Under the pieces are notes generated by a model. It searched no databases. It was not told the origin of the DNA and worked only from the letters and a program-made list of their open reading frames with translations. Of a DNA stretch of 64,000 bases, positions 47,937 through 59,800 are shown in pieces. The translations under genes were made by a program, and so were the position numbers. Numbering within the stretch: the first letter of the stretch is position 1; each line of letters starts with the position of its first letter. Source of the DNA: Gentiana macrophylla (taxonomy: Eukaryota > Streptophyta > Magnoliopsida > Gentianales > Gentianaceae); the NCBI GenBank assembly GCA_026214975.1, contig CM047815.1:57543852-57607851 (forward strand). The letters run 5' to 3'.

Positions 47937-50214
47937 TTAATGTATTTTAGGTACCCAAAACTGTTTGGGTCCATAGTGGTCAGTGGTAAGCATGACCCTT
48001 GGCATATTTCCATAAGGTCTTCTTTGAAAAGTGTTATAATTTTGTTCATACATGTATTCTACACATCCATAAGTTCTAACATTTGGTTGTGTAGAACTCA
48101 CATATGCTTTCTGGCCTTTTGGTATATAATGTTGTTTGAAGTGATTTCTATTGTTAGAAGCACTAGCATAACCATAGGTTTGCTGTCTGTTAGGAACAGC
48201 CCTGTAATGTGGAGTCTACTGAGGTCCCTGCTGAGGTCTTGTATAATTCCTCTGCTGAGTCCATTGCTGAGGTATTACCCTAGACATATGGTTATATCTA
48301 TTGTTTCTAGCAGTGGGGGCAAAAATATTCCAATCTTCATCAGCAGGGAACAATCTACCTTTCCCCGAGATAAGTATCCCTAGAATGATTGACTTTTTAG
48401 GTTTAAGATTCTTATCCTTGGAATATTTCAGATTTTTGCCCTTTTGTGGTCCACTAGACTTGGTAGCAGGTCTGCTATCAGTAGGTCTAGAACGTACATC
48501 AGTCTTACTCTTAGATTTATTCTTTTTGTTAGGTGCTGTTGACCTTTTTGACTTCTAATTTTGCTTCCTTGAAGTCTTCTCAGTAGGCTTCACTGCCTCA
48601 GCAACCTTTTTGGGAATTGGATCTTGTGTAGGCACAAACTTAGGACCAATTCTGGTACTAGGTTCAGTAACCTTACTGGATCCACTCTTATTAGATTGTT
48701 GAGTTCCTAATCCAAGACCTGTTCTATCACCATAAGGCTTTCCAGATTTGAATGCAGTGGAGGAACAAGATTGTTCAGCAGCTACTGAATGTACAGCAGA
48801 CTTACATTGATTCTGTCCAAACTCTTTTTCCTTTCCCTTGAGAATTCTTAATTCAGCTTTTAACCTTTCAACTTTTGTTTGAAGAGCTTCTTTTTCAGCC
48901 TTCACAATCTCATAACCAGATTGTATTATCCTCAGTTGATTGAGGATGGCATCCAAAGTTTCTTCATTGTCAGAATTTTTAGGATTTGAACCACAAGTTG
49001 ATTCACAATCACTTTCAGCAGGAGTATTTATAGATACAGAATTGTATACCTCCTCTGTTTTATCCATATTTGCCATCAAAGCATAATCTTCCATATCAAC
49101 AACAAGTGCAGTATTATCAGATTCATTTCCTTTTTCTGATTCAACTTCATATCCTGATTCATCTTCAGCAACCATAGCTTTCTTGCCAGATCTTCTTTGT
49201 TGACTTTTGCTCTTCAGTAGGTCTAGACAATCAGGTCTAAAATGTCTAGGCTTCTTGCAATTGAAGCAAAGTTAATCAGGTTCCTTCTTCTGTTTTAGTT
49301 CAAGACAGTTAGGTTTGAAATGTCCTGGTTTCTTGCATTGAAAGCACAAGTAATCATTGTCTTTCTGGGATTCCTCCATCTTCTTTTCACTAGATTTCTT
49401 TGTGAAATTCCTTGGAGAACCCCTTCCATTTTTCATCATTCTGATTTTCTTGCTCAATAGAGCAATTTGCTCTTGCATCTCATCCAGTAGATCATCTTGA
49501 GCTCCTGATGTTTCTTCTTGATGTGTAGCAGCCAGTGCAGTGGTCTTTGGTACTTCCTTTCGAGTCCGTGTACAAATTTCTTACTTGAATTCATAAGCCT
49601 TGAGATCGAAAATAATTTGAAGGTGTCCTCTTCATGTAGACTTCTCATTTCTTCTATGGCAGTCACCTTCATCTCCCAAACTTCTTTTGCTGGTAAGGCT
49701 TCTAAGATTTTTGAGTTGATTTCTTCTTTTGAGTAGTTTACACTCAGTAGGGTGAGTTCATCCATGATGGAATTGAATCTAGACTCCATTTGTTCAATGG
49801 TTTCATTTTGAAGTCTTGGAATTTCTTCTTTGCCACACTGATTTTATTCTTCTTGATAGCATCAGTGCCTTCACAGATTAATTGTAACTTATCCCAAAGT
49901 TCCTTTGAAGTCTTGCAATCTTTCACTTTCATGTACATATTGCTATCCAAGGTTCTGTATATGATATCAATAGCAATATTGTTGAGGTTTTCTATTTTTC
50001 TATCTTTAGCATTCCATTCTCTTTTTGGTTTTGGAATATACTAAGTTTCAGTTCCCACTGTTACTGACTTGGTGATCTCTAGTGGTCCATCAGTCAGCAC
50101 ATCCATCATCTCATCATGTGTTGCAGCTAGAAAAGCTTGCATACGACATTTATACTCATGAAAACGATCTAAAGAACACATCAACATTGTTCTATCATAC
50201 TGGTTGTTATCCAT
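47937..50214 (-). pseudogene. gag: F, gag
   Basis: The minus ATG at 50214 starts MDNNQYDRTMLMCSLDRFHE. The gag fold reads LAATHDEMMDVLTDGP, NNIAIDIIYRTLDSNMYMKV and NKISVAKKKFQDFKMK, with a TAG near 50042 and frame changes near 49790 and 49600. Two zinc knuckles lie in tandem: CFQCKKPGHFKPNC (about 49355-49314) and CFNCKKPRHFRPDC (about 49268-49225), separated by one in-frame stop. An acidic segment (ESDCESTCGSNPKNS) and a coiled coil (VKAEKEALQTKVERLKAEL, near 48880) follow. The C-terminal part is basic and ends FWVPKIH with TAA. It is homologous to B along its length. Confidence 0.9.
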
Positions 50215-50305
50215 GATGCAAAGCTTTGAAAATCAGAAACTTGAAATAGTTTTCAAAGTATTTTCACAAGCACAACAAGTAGGATTACTTGCAGCGTAAG
50301 CTAAT

Positions 50306-50317
50306 CGCTCGATACCA
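50306..50317 (-). other. F, primer-binding site
   Basis: The minus strand reads TGGTATCGAGCG, two bases after the LTR. It corresponds to the initiator tRNA-Met site with changes that resemble the CAG-linked errors noted elsewhere. Confidence 0.75.
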
Positions 50318-50319
50318 AT

Positions 50320-51992
50320 TGTTGGTCCTTGAAAAGGCTTTGGTTAAGTTTAGAGGGGGTTAATAAACTTAACACTTAAAAATTTTGGAGTTAACAAACT
50401 CATCAAGTTCGAGAGCTCTCCGATCGCTTCGATAGTCTCAGCGATCGTTGATTTTACTTGAAATTGTTTTGCAGTGGAATATATTCAAATTAAGACTTAT
50501 TACTTGTTGTTAAAATATGATACCAAGTATTAGATACTCTGTAGTGTAAGTGTGTGATTCTGTTGCTACTTTCAGTGGGTTGATGTGCTTAATATACTAA
50601 ATGCAGAAAGTAAATGCAGAAAGTAAGTAGGCAATTTTTATAGTGGTTCCAGGTGGTGTAATCCTGTCAGTCCACTCTTCTCATGTGATGTTGCAGGTAA
50701 TTCACTAGAGATCTTTGAGGTTGCATGTGGGTAATTCACTAGAGATCTTTGAGGTTGAGGTAATCCTGTCAGTCCATTTCATCTTTGGAACAGGTACAAT
50801 TGGTGCTCCAAAGTCTTCCACTGGTCCTTGAAGGGTAGGATTGCCTCTTCACCAGCTCCACCACAAACAACAGTCCTTGACACCCAAAAGACGCTTCAAT
50901 GTCTTCAGCAGGTTTCTTATGAAAGAAAGGTTGAATCAAGTAAGTGATTCAACTTTCAGCAGCTTGATCAGGATGAAATGATCAGCAGCTTAATATCTTC
51001 AAGTGTGTAAACTTGATGTAACTTGATAGTAGGTTACACTCGAAGAATTTACTAGATTAGTAGCTTTAAGCTCAGTAAGGTCAGTAGATAAGAATCTGAC
51101 AGCTCAAGATTGATTGTTTTTCATCTATTGTCATCATTTGTATCTGAATCTGGAGTCCTTTATTTATAGGTGGGAATCCTGTGAGTTATGTTTGATATTC
51201 AAACATTGGCGTTTCAGATTTGTCCCCAACTTGACTTGCTTTACGTTCCTCAGACATAGTAATCGATACATTGTCGATTACTTTTTGTGATTTTCGATCA
51301 TCCACCCTTTGACTTATATCCATTGGATAAAGCTCTGAATCTCTCCAACGTCTCATTAATCTTGACCATTGATTTTCTGACAAAATCGAGAGTTGTTATC
51401 TGTCCTTATCCTTGTAATCTTTCAATATAACCTTTTATTAAATCAAGATTTACATTCAGCAGGTTCTGTGTATGTAAGTCTGCTGAAATGTTGTCTGTCA
51501 ATTTATTTCTGAGTTTCTTTGTGTTTATAAAACACTGTAGCTTGCTTCTTTATATCTAACTTTTTGTTATGAAGTTATATTACACCAATTTGAACATAAC
51601 TAAGTTCCAATCACCACTTAACTTATGAAAATTAGACCTTGTACACAAGGTATATGTAATCAGTTTAGGTCATCACAGACTTCCTTAAATTCTGATTCCA
51701 TATCCTTGACTTTAAATACTAAATTTGATCCTTTAGCCTTCAATAACTGAGTTTGAGACCTCAGCCTTCAGTCTTCAGCAGGTTCCTAAACTAGTCTACT
51801 GACTCAGGTACCTTACTGACCTAGATAGGTCTGATGATGAAAGTCAGCTGACCTTTTACAGTGCTTGTTTGATCAAACCTATACAAAGCTCAAACTCTAA
51901 TAAGCCTATACATATGATCTAGACAACTTTTTGCCTTTGCCCTATAACAGCTAGTTTGACACTCATCACTAAAACTTAAAATATGTCCAACC
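50320..51992 (-). repeat. F, 5' LTR
   Basis: This 1673-bp partner of 38257-39934 ends GTCCAACC instead of GTCCAACA, so the terminal A is changed. TATA box (plus-strand TATTTATAGG) at 51161-51170. AGACT follows at 51993-51997. Confidence 0.9.
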
Positions 51993-51997
51993 AGACT

Positions 51998-52345
51998 GTT
52001 GCCAACTACTATGATCAGGTTAGAACCAATCACCAAAAAAAACACAGTTCACACAATCAAAGACTCAGACACCAAAATGCAAAACCAGTATCAAGACAAA
52101 GACTACTGTAATGCAGACTTTCAAGGCAATCAAGAAAACATTCACAGAACACGGAAAAAGCAAGGAACAGAGTCAATGTGTTACCTTCACAAGATGAACA
52201 CCAAAGACCTCAGTCCACTGATTCTGTCTAAGTTGTTGATTGTACCACTCCTCTCAAGAACAAGGACCAGAATCAAGCTTTGATTTACAGCAGGAAGATC
52301 AAAGCACCGAACTCTACTTCTGTATTACTAGACACGAACATAGAA
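51998..52345 (-). repeat. J, reverse-oriented LTR, second part
   Basis: This is the continuation of J after F. It is A/T-rich and non-coding. Its inner end cannot be fixed: it meets the truncated RNase H of G near 52345 without a clear CA end or polypurine tract, so a deletion probably joins them. Confidence 0.35.
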
Positions 52346-54101
52346 TAGAATGTCATGATAAATCTCAACTTGATCTTGATGTAGCCCCAAATCACTGACT
52401 AGACTCTCCAACCAGATACCCTCCTTAGCTGCTTCAATAAGAGCCATATATTCAACCTCAATAGTTGATAAAGCCACTGTGGCCAGAAGAGTTGCTTTCC
52501 AGTTGACAACTAAATTCCCCAGTGTGAAAACATAACCAGTCATTGATTTTCTGTTGTCCACATCACCTGCATAATTAGCATCACAGTACCCTGTGACCAA
52601 ACTGTGAGTATCAGCTCCATTAATGAGACCAACATCAAATGTACCCCTAAGGTACCTAATATCCTCTTCGCGGCTTTCCAATATTCCTTTCCAGTTGAGC
52701 CATAAATCTACTGGAAACATTGACTGCCTGAGCTAGATCAGGCCTAGTGCATACCATGGCATACATCAGACTGCCAACTGCACTAGCATAGGGAAATCTT
52801 GACATGTATTCCTTTTCATCTACTGATTGTGAAGAAAAAAATGACAAATGAACATTTGATGCCATAGGAGTATCTATTGGCTTTGCAGCAGACATGCTGA
52901 AATTCGCCAAAATCTTCGGTATATAGCCCTGTTGAGATAAAAACAGTTGCTTCTGACTTTTCTCTCTCCAGATCTCCATCCCAAAAAATTTCTTGGTTGC
53001 ACCCAAAACCTTCATTTCAAACTCAACACTGAGAAGGTCTTTCGGATACTGAAAATCAGACTTCTTTCTTGCAGGTATCAGCATGTCATCCACATATAAA
53101 ACAAGATAGATGTATGATCCATCTTTCAACTGACTGTTGTAAACACAACAGTCATAAGGACTTCAGCTATAACCCAACTGGATCATGTAATTGTTAAACC
53201 TTTTATACCACTTCCTAGGAGCATGCTTCAGTCCATACAAGGATTTCTTCAACTTGTATTCAAAATTTTCCTTGCAAGGAACTTGAATCCCTCTGGCTGA
53301 GTCATGTATATGTCTTTATCTACCTCACCATGTAGAAAAGTTGTCTTCACATCTAACTCCTCATGTTCTAGGTCCTGTTGTGACACCATTGCTAGTAACA
53401 CTCTGATTGAAGTATGTCTAACTACTGGTAGGAATATCTCATCAAGGTCCACTTTTTTTTTCAGACTAAACCCTCTTGCAACCAAACGTGCCTTATACTT
53501 AACTGCTTCTACCTCAGAGATTCCTTCCTTCTTCTTGAAGATCCATTTGCAAGTATCAACTCTCCTATCAGCTGGATGCTTAACTAGATCCCAAGTCTGA
53601 TTCTTTAGTAATGACTCTATTTCATCTCCCATGGCAGCAAGCCATTGAGATGCTTCAGACTTCTTCCCTGTAAGTAGAAGGTTCAAAACCATCCACTTCT
53701 TTTGCAACTTGAAGTGCATAGACAACCAAATCATCAAACCCATACCTTTTGTGAGGTATCCCAACATTGGATCTTCTACCTCTGCTGACAGCTATACTTT
53801 TCTGACCAATATCAGTTGACGCTCAGTTGAAATTTAGTCAGCTGACTAGCTTGGATTCTGTTCTGGTTCAGTTACCAGATCAGATGAGTGTTGAATTGGA
53901 TCAGCTGAGTGTTGCATCTCAGCTGACTCCATATAAAGCTCCATCTTACTGTCAGCTCTCTCAGTTTTAACACTATTTTTAGACTCCGTAGTCCCTCTCA
54001 CTGATGAACTGAGCAAATAATTTTCATCCAAAACTGCATCTCTACTGAGAATAACTCTGTTTTCAATTGATGACAAAATTCTATAACCCTTTACTCCATC
54101 C
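52346..54101 (-). pseudogene. pol: G, Tork-like copia pol fragment
   Basis: On the minus strand it opens in the integrase tail (GVKGYRILSSIENRVILSRD, from 54101), then a Ser/Glu-rich linker. Reverse transcriptase follows: QWLAAMGDEIESLLKNQTWD, TCKWIFKKKEGIS, ARLVARGFS, LDVKTTFLHGEVDKDIYMTQ, LYLVLYVDDMLI-type motif (VLYVDDMLIPARKKSDFQ), FFGMEIWREKSQKQLFLSQQ and PYASAVGSLMYAMVCTRPDL. RNase H: YCDANYAGDVDNRKSMTGYV and ALSTIEVEYMALIEAAKEGI, ending abruptly after HQDQVEIYHD. About 55 C-terminal residues with the last catalytic region are missing. Stops and frame changes lie near 52700, 53150 and 53770. The wording resembles Tnt1-type (Tork) elements. H cuts it at 54101. Confidence 0.9.
54097..54101. 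repeat. Presumed TSD of element H (left), CATCC
   Basis: CATCC lies before the 5' LTR of H. The partner is outside the window, so it is unconfirmed. Confidence 0.4.
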
Positions 54102-55956
54102 TGTTGGGAATAAAATTTAGTTTTGATGATGATTCATCTTATTCAAGAACATGTTTGTTTACACCCCATTGATGAAGTGCTGAAACTAACTGCTATAGTT
54201 GAAAGCTAAAAGATGTCTAGAACTGAATGTATAGGTTTTACTAGAGTCTGATCATTGTATAGGTTACATCAGACAAGCACTGTAATAGGTAGAAGTGTCG
54301 TACAAATGAAACTGGAAATCATCTAAGAAACTGGAAATCATTTAAGAAACTGGAAATAATCTAGATAACTGGAACTGAACTAAAGACTGAAGATATACAC
54401 CATGAACTGAAGCTCACTCAGAACCGAAGAAGGCAAGTTCGCTGAGGGACACAGACTCGGTTGGCTTATCTATAACAGAAGGTTGAGTGAACAAACTCAA
54501 TATTTGAAGAACTGAGGGACATAGACTCAGTTAAGGAAGATTGAAGAACTGAGGGTTCAAACTCGGTTATGAAGATTTTAAGCCGAGACTGTAAAGTTAG
54601 AATTCAGTTAAGTTTGTGATGGCCTGAACTGACTTTATGGAACTTGTAGAAGACCTAAGTATCATAAGGACAATGATATCTTAGATGATCTTTATAAGGA
54701 ATGGTGTAATTTGATTCCGTCACATATAATCAGATAAATAGAGTACTGAAGTTTTTGAAGAAGAGTAAAAGCTCAGTTAATGCTCTAAGTCAGTCAAGTA
54801 AACTGAAAACTGACATACTCAGTATAAAACTGATCAGGACACTCAGTTTTATAAGTCAGTCATCCAACAAACTGATAGTACATTCGAACGTTGTAAAGAA
54901 AGCAACTCTATTATATGAAATACTGACAAGTCAGAACGGTCACTAAATATTGCCGTTACAAAATAGACGTTGATACAATACGAATTCAAGCAAGATGAAC
55001 GTTGGACCTCACACTATAAATAGAGGACTTTGCACCAAGGATTAAACAACCTGAATTAACAAGATTACAAGTATTTTTGTGCACAAGTCTAGTTCATTCG
55101 AATTGCTATACTTGTTTACGCTCAACAAGATCATTTCTAGAATTTCTTCAGGTGTTCAAGCTACATCGATTTTATCCAAATTTCTACACTTTGAAGAACC
55201 AAAAGCGAGAATCAATTTTATTGATTCTCATCCCAAATTTGATTCTAATCAAAGGCTTAGACTGTGAAGCAATCCGGTCAAGGAGTTGCCAAGGACAGTT
55301 GTGACACTTGTAGTCGGGTAGACTGTGTTTGTGGTGGTAGCTGGTGAAGAGGCAATACAACCCTCTAAGGACCAGTGGTTCAAGCAGTTGAAGAGCAGCC
55401 ATACAACCTGTTCTTTAGTTGTTTAGATAGTGACACTAGGGATTAGTCAAAGACTATCGTATAGGACTTTTTGTAACAGCGTACCTCAAGGAGTTCTAGT
55501 GGAATTTTCCTCCTACATCACATGGGAAGAGTGGACTGACAGGATTACACCACCTGGAACCACTATAATTTTTGCTCTACTTACTTTATGCATTTACATT
55601 ATGTTATTTACGTTACAGCATTTATTATTGTTTATACAAGCATACTGAAACTGATTGTTATAAGCATACACAGTTCACAAACTGACATTCACCAAAAATC
55701 AGTTTTGCATACACAGCTTTTTCTTATAAGATAACAAGATCCAAATAAAGGCTAAAATCTATATCCACTGCCGGTTGACTCAGTTTTGCATACATCAGTT
55801 TGACTTAAACTCAGCTTTGTCAGCTCAACTCCACACAAGTTAAAACTGAACATTAATTGTTAATCAAACTGTACTAGACTCAGTTCTCAGTTAGGTTTTT
55901 GGTGACAAGTTTATTCACCCCCCTAAACTTGTGTTAGCCTTTCTATGGGACCAACA
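54102..55956 (+). repeat. H, 5' LTR
   Basis: This 1855-bp LTR starts TGTTGGGAATAAAATTTAG and ends TATGGGACCAACA. TATA box CTATAAATAG at about 55014. The C-rich TTCACCCCCCTAAAC motif lies near the end. It is similar in plan to the B LTR but a different family. No partner lies in the window. Confidence 0.8.
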
Positions 55957-55958
55957 AT

Positions 55959-55970
55959 TGGTATCGGAGC
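55959..55970 (+). other. H, primer-binding site (initiator tRNA-Met)
   Basis: TGGTATCGGAGC begins two bases after the LTR, identical to that of B. Confidence 0.85.
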
Positions 55971-56097
55971 AGTGTTCTTTAACAAGCTATTGTTGAAAAC
56001 TCACCTGCTCTAGTTATCTCCTCTAGTTGTTCTCCTGAAAATACTCAGCCTTTTAGTTTCCAGTCTTTACATAATACAGTTCTCACTCACTATCACA

Positions 56098-56680
56098 ATA
56101 GATAACAATCAGTTTGCCAGACAGATGCTAATGTGCAACATGGACAGATTTGATGAATATAAACGCCGTTTGCAGGCCTTTCTAGCAACTTCTCATGATG
56201 AGATGATTGATGTACTCACTGATGGACCTATTCAGATCACTCACATGCAAACTATCAATGGTGAACAAGTTAGAGTTCTCAAGCCTAAAATCGAATGGAC
56301 CAGTGATGATCGAAAGATAAACAACCTGAACAATATCGCCATGGATTTCATACTCAGATCTCTTGACAGCAACATGTATCTGAAAGTCAAGGATTGCACC
56401 ACTGCAAAAGAAATGTGGGAGAAACTTCAGTTAGTTTATGACGGAACTGATTCTAGTAAGGAGAATAAAATTTCTGTAGCAAAATAGAAGTTCGAGAATT
56501 TCAAGATGAAGTCAGGAAAGAATATTGATAAGATGGAAACAAGATTCAGCGCTATCATGGATGAACTGGCTCTACTCAAGATTGAGTATACCAAGAAAGA
56601 AATCAACACTAGAATCTTGAAGGCTTTACCAATGTGCTGGAAAATGAAGGTCACATCAATGGAAGAATCAAGAAGACTTG
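56098..56680 (+). pseudogene. gag: H, gag, N-terminal part
   Basis: Alignment with B and F places the start at 56098, where ATG has become ATA (ATA GAT AAC AAT CAG). The frame then reads QMLMCNMDRFDEYKRRLQAF, LATSHDEMIDVLTDGPIQIT, NNIAMDFILRSLDSNMYLKV, CTTAKEMWEKLQLVYDGTD and NKISVAK, a TAG at about 56485-56487, then FENFKMKSGKNIDKMETRFS and LKALPMCWKMKVTSMEES. It is cut at 56680 by I. This is a SIRE-like gag with one stop and a lost start. The rest of H is not in the window. Confidence 0.85.
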
Positions 56681-56895
56681 TGTTTAGGGTGATTTTATGT
56701 GATTTATATCGTTATATTTCGTAACAAATTCCTCCATATTCATATAATTTGCATAGAAGTTGAGTGTTTAATTGAATTATTGAGCAAATGAGGTTTGAAG
56801 TGGGTTAATTGCAAAGTTGAGTGAATTATGTGGTTTTATCGATGATTTCCTATCTTTCTGTGTGTGTTAATTGCAAAGCCTTTCGGTGTGTGTTC
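56681..56895 (+). repeat. I, gypsy-like LTR fragment
   Basis: It begins TGTTTAGGGTGATTTTATG, like the D LTR (TGTTTAGGGTCAAATT...), and stays alignable for about 150 bp (shared ATAGAA..TTGA, TTGATTAATTGAG-like pieces). ACTTG (56676-56680) would be its TSD, with no partner found. Its right border is unclear, around 56860-56895. Confidence 0.45.
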
Positions 56896-59800
56896 TCGGT
56901 GAACCGCCTTAAAGCCCAAACGAGATCACGTTTTCAATTCGTAGTGTCTACGAGATCGAATGATGGTAAAAGAACAGTAAATCTTGGATAAAAACGGTTC
57001 GCCTATAGTTTGGGTGGTCAACTGAGCTTCGCTCGAATGACTTAACCCTCCTAGTGTGATGTATGAACGGGGGTCCGGCAAGACTAAGCCAAACCGGGAG
57101 CGGAGGGGTGATTCCTTCTAATCTCAATAGGGCTCTCTTGACCCGACTTCGTCCGACTGTCACATATGTTCCAACGAATAGGATGGGTAGGCTTGCCTAC
57201 GTTACCGACACCATTCGGAATCCTTGATTTGATGTGCTTTTATGTTAACATCAAAAGACGTGGTTAGTTAACCCACCACCACTTCCAAAATATTGAGTGG
57301 GAGGCGGGAGGCGGCAACCAACCCCACGGCCTCTACTATAGATACAAGTAAGTGAGAGAAGGTGGCGCCGCCACGGCGCTTTGATTTCGTCCCCCTACGG
57401 ATGGTGTTCACCCCTATCAACATTCATGGCTTGGTCTCCGAAAGGATAGGATTTCTGGGTACTCGTCGGGTCACTGACCTATCCTACGACGGCATACTTG
57501 GGGCGTACCTAAGAGGTCTGATATAGTAGGTCACACTCATTAAGGGTATTTTTTTGGTAATATCTAGGCTTAAAAAGGAAGGTAGTCAATGAATAAAGGG
57601 ATGTTCGATTCTCGTGGGATGTTCGATTCTCACAGGTTATTCATTGATGAGATTGTCTCGATTTAACCGTCATCTCTTTGACCTACCCTACGGCGGCACT
57701 GAGATGCGAGGTTAAAACCTTGGAATGGTAGAGTAGACTTATCTTTTAGTTTACAATTACTAAAATAAATTTATATAGTAGTGTTAAACTTGAATTAATT
57801 TATGTCATTTTATTTACAGCATTATCCCTTACTAAATTGTTTAAAATTTATAATTGACTAGTATTGACTTCGTTAAAAAAAGTGGAAAGTAACTAGGACG
57901 TTGAACTAGTTAATCAATAATGCAATTATTTTCGGAAGAAATATTTTCTCTTAAGCCTTTTTTAAAAACCAGAGTGCCATATATGTATGTCAATAATGTC
58001 ATTCGTGTTAAACGGAAGACAAACTTAGTTGGATCAAAGGTGATTTCGGACTTTGAAATTCTTCTAGTGAATTTTGAGCGTGTAGTACTTACACGAGTAA
58101 TTTTCTAATTGAAAAATCGGAAAATCATAAAGTGTTACTAGTTGGACGATATTTGGAATCGATGAACTAGTGGGAGCTTTATGATTTGTTGTTTTTCTAG
58201 AACATTAGAAAAGTGTAACTGACTACACACGTAACCGTTCTAATTGAAAAACCGAAAAGTCGTGAAATGTCGCTAGTTAGACGATATTTGGAATCGATAA
58301 ACTAGTGGGAGTTCTATGATTTGTTGTTTTTCTGGAAACATTGGAACTATGTATGAAAGATTTTCCAATCGAAAAAATCGGAAAATCATAAACAAATAAA
58401 GCATTACTTGAGCTTTAATGTTATGATTTATTGTTTTTTCTGGTATATTAGAAAATCTGAGAAGTCCCGACGAGTAACACTCGAAATAGACATCCCACGG
58501 TTCAAGAGTAGTGTCTACTCAAACGAACCGCTGGTTCAAGACTGTTTCCATTCATGGAAAGTCTAAAATGGGAGAATATGTCTAAAAGTGTTAGTCATCT
58601 AAAGCGAGAAAACTTTAAATTTGAACCGAAAATTAATTAGCGAAAATCATAGGATAAGGAAAGTGATTTTGGATCACCAACCTATGAATCCTTGGCGATT
58701 TTTCGAGCTAAGTTCTTTGGAAGAACAAGGTAGCGGTGCATTTAACGATTAAAAGAGTAAACAACGGGCAGTTAGTTTTAGCTAGAATAGTGGAAGTGAT
58801 TAAGGAAATGAATCTCGGATTCAATCCTTGGATATCGCGGAAAAATTTTATGTTTAAGATTCGTTGGAGCGAATGGATTTACCCTCATTCGATAATTTGT
58901 TTGTCGTATAGAAAGTGAATATACCATTTGTAAAATACGAATCCAAGACTCGGACTTTTGTTTGATAAAGTCAAAACCACTTACAAGCTGCTTTGAAATA
59001 TGTATATAAAACACATCTTAAGAACTATTAAAAGCAAATGGTTTCTATATTTAGATAAACACTTCTTCATATTCCATAGTTAGTGCATAGTCCCTAAAAG
59101 ACAAGACTCAAGACCGGCTCGGGGTGATTCCTTTCTCCCGACCTGGTTATATTGTCTCAAAGGTTCAATGACTAAGTTTCCTTTCAATCGGGAAAGGATA
59201 ATGGTTATAAAGAAGTAACATAGCTTGTTCATGACGACCTTCGGGTCCGATGAAAGATACAAGCTAGTAGGAGCTTCCAGTAGTGACTTCTTGCCTCGAT
59301 AACTATTCAAACACTCCGGTAAGTTTATCCAAAATATTTTGAGGTTTCTCGGTTTTCAACAGAGATAGAGTATTCTATACTCGGAATAGGCTATTCATAG
59401 TCCTCTAGAGGCGATGCTCACTGCCTCATTGTGACATGTTCTCACTAAGTGAGAAACCGTTAAATTGCCTTATATAGTTTTAGATGTGCTACAATACACC
59501 GCTTAACTCAATAAAGATATTGAAGCGAAATAACGGTTTACATTGAAATGTAAGACCAAGAAGTCTACCTAGAATATGCTTTGGAATTTACGGATAAGGT
59601 GTGGATTCGGTTCACCCCATCTCGTAAATATAAGCATTTAGCACATGGTGCTTGAAGGTAAGTCTGGGAATTTCACGCATACGTTCGGTCAATGACCATT
59701 CGTGATATATCTTTTAACATATTGAGTATAAAGGTTAGATCTGAGGATTCTTGAAATCGGGAAGGGGCAGTCATCTTTTGTTGCATCCTCTCTACGATAG

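Noticed and set aside
56808..56880. 12-bp repeat TTAATTGCAAAG as a target duplication marking the I/K border
   Set aside because: The copies are only about 60 bp apart, both lie inside the LTR-like fragment, and the length is wrong for an LTR element.
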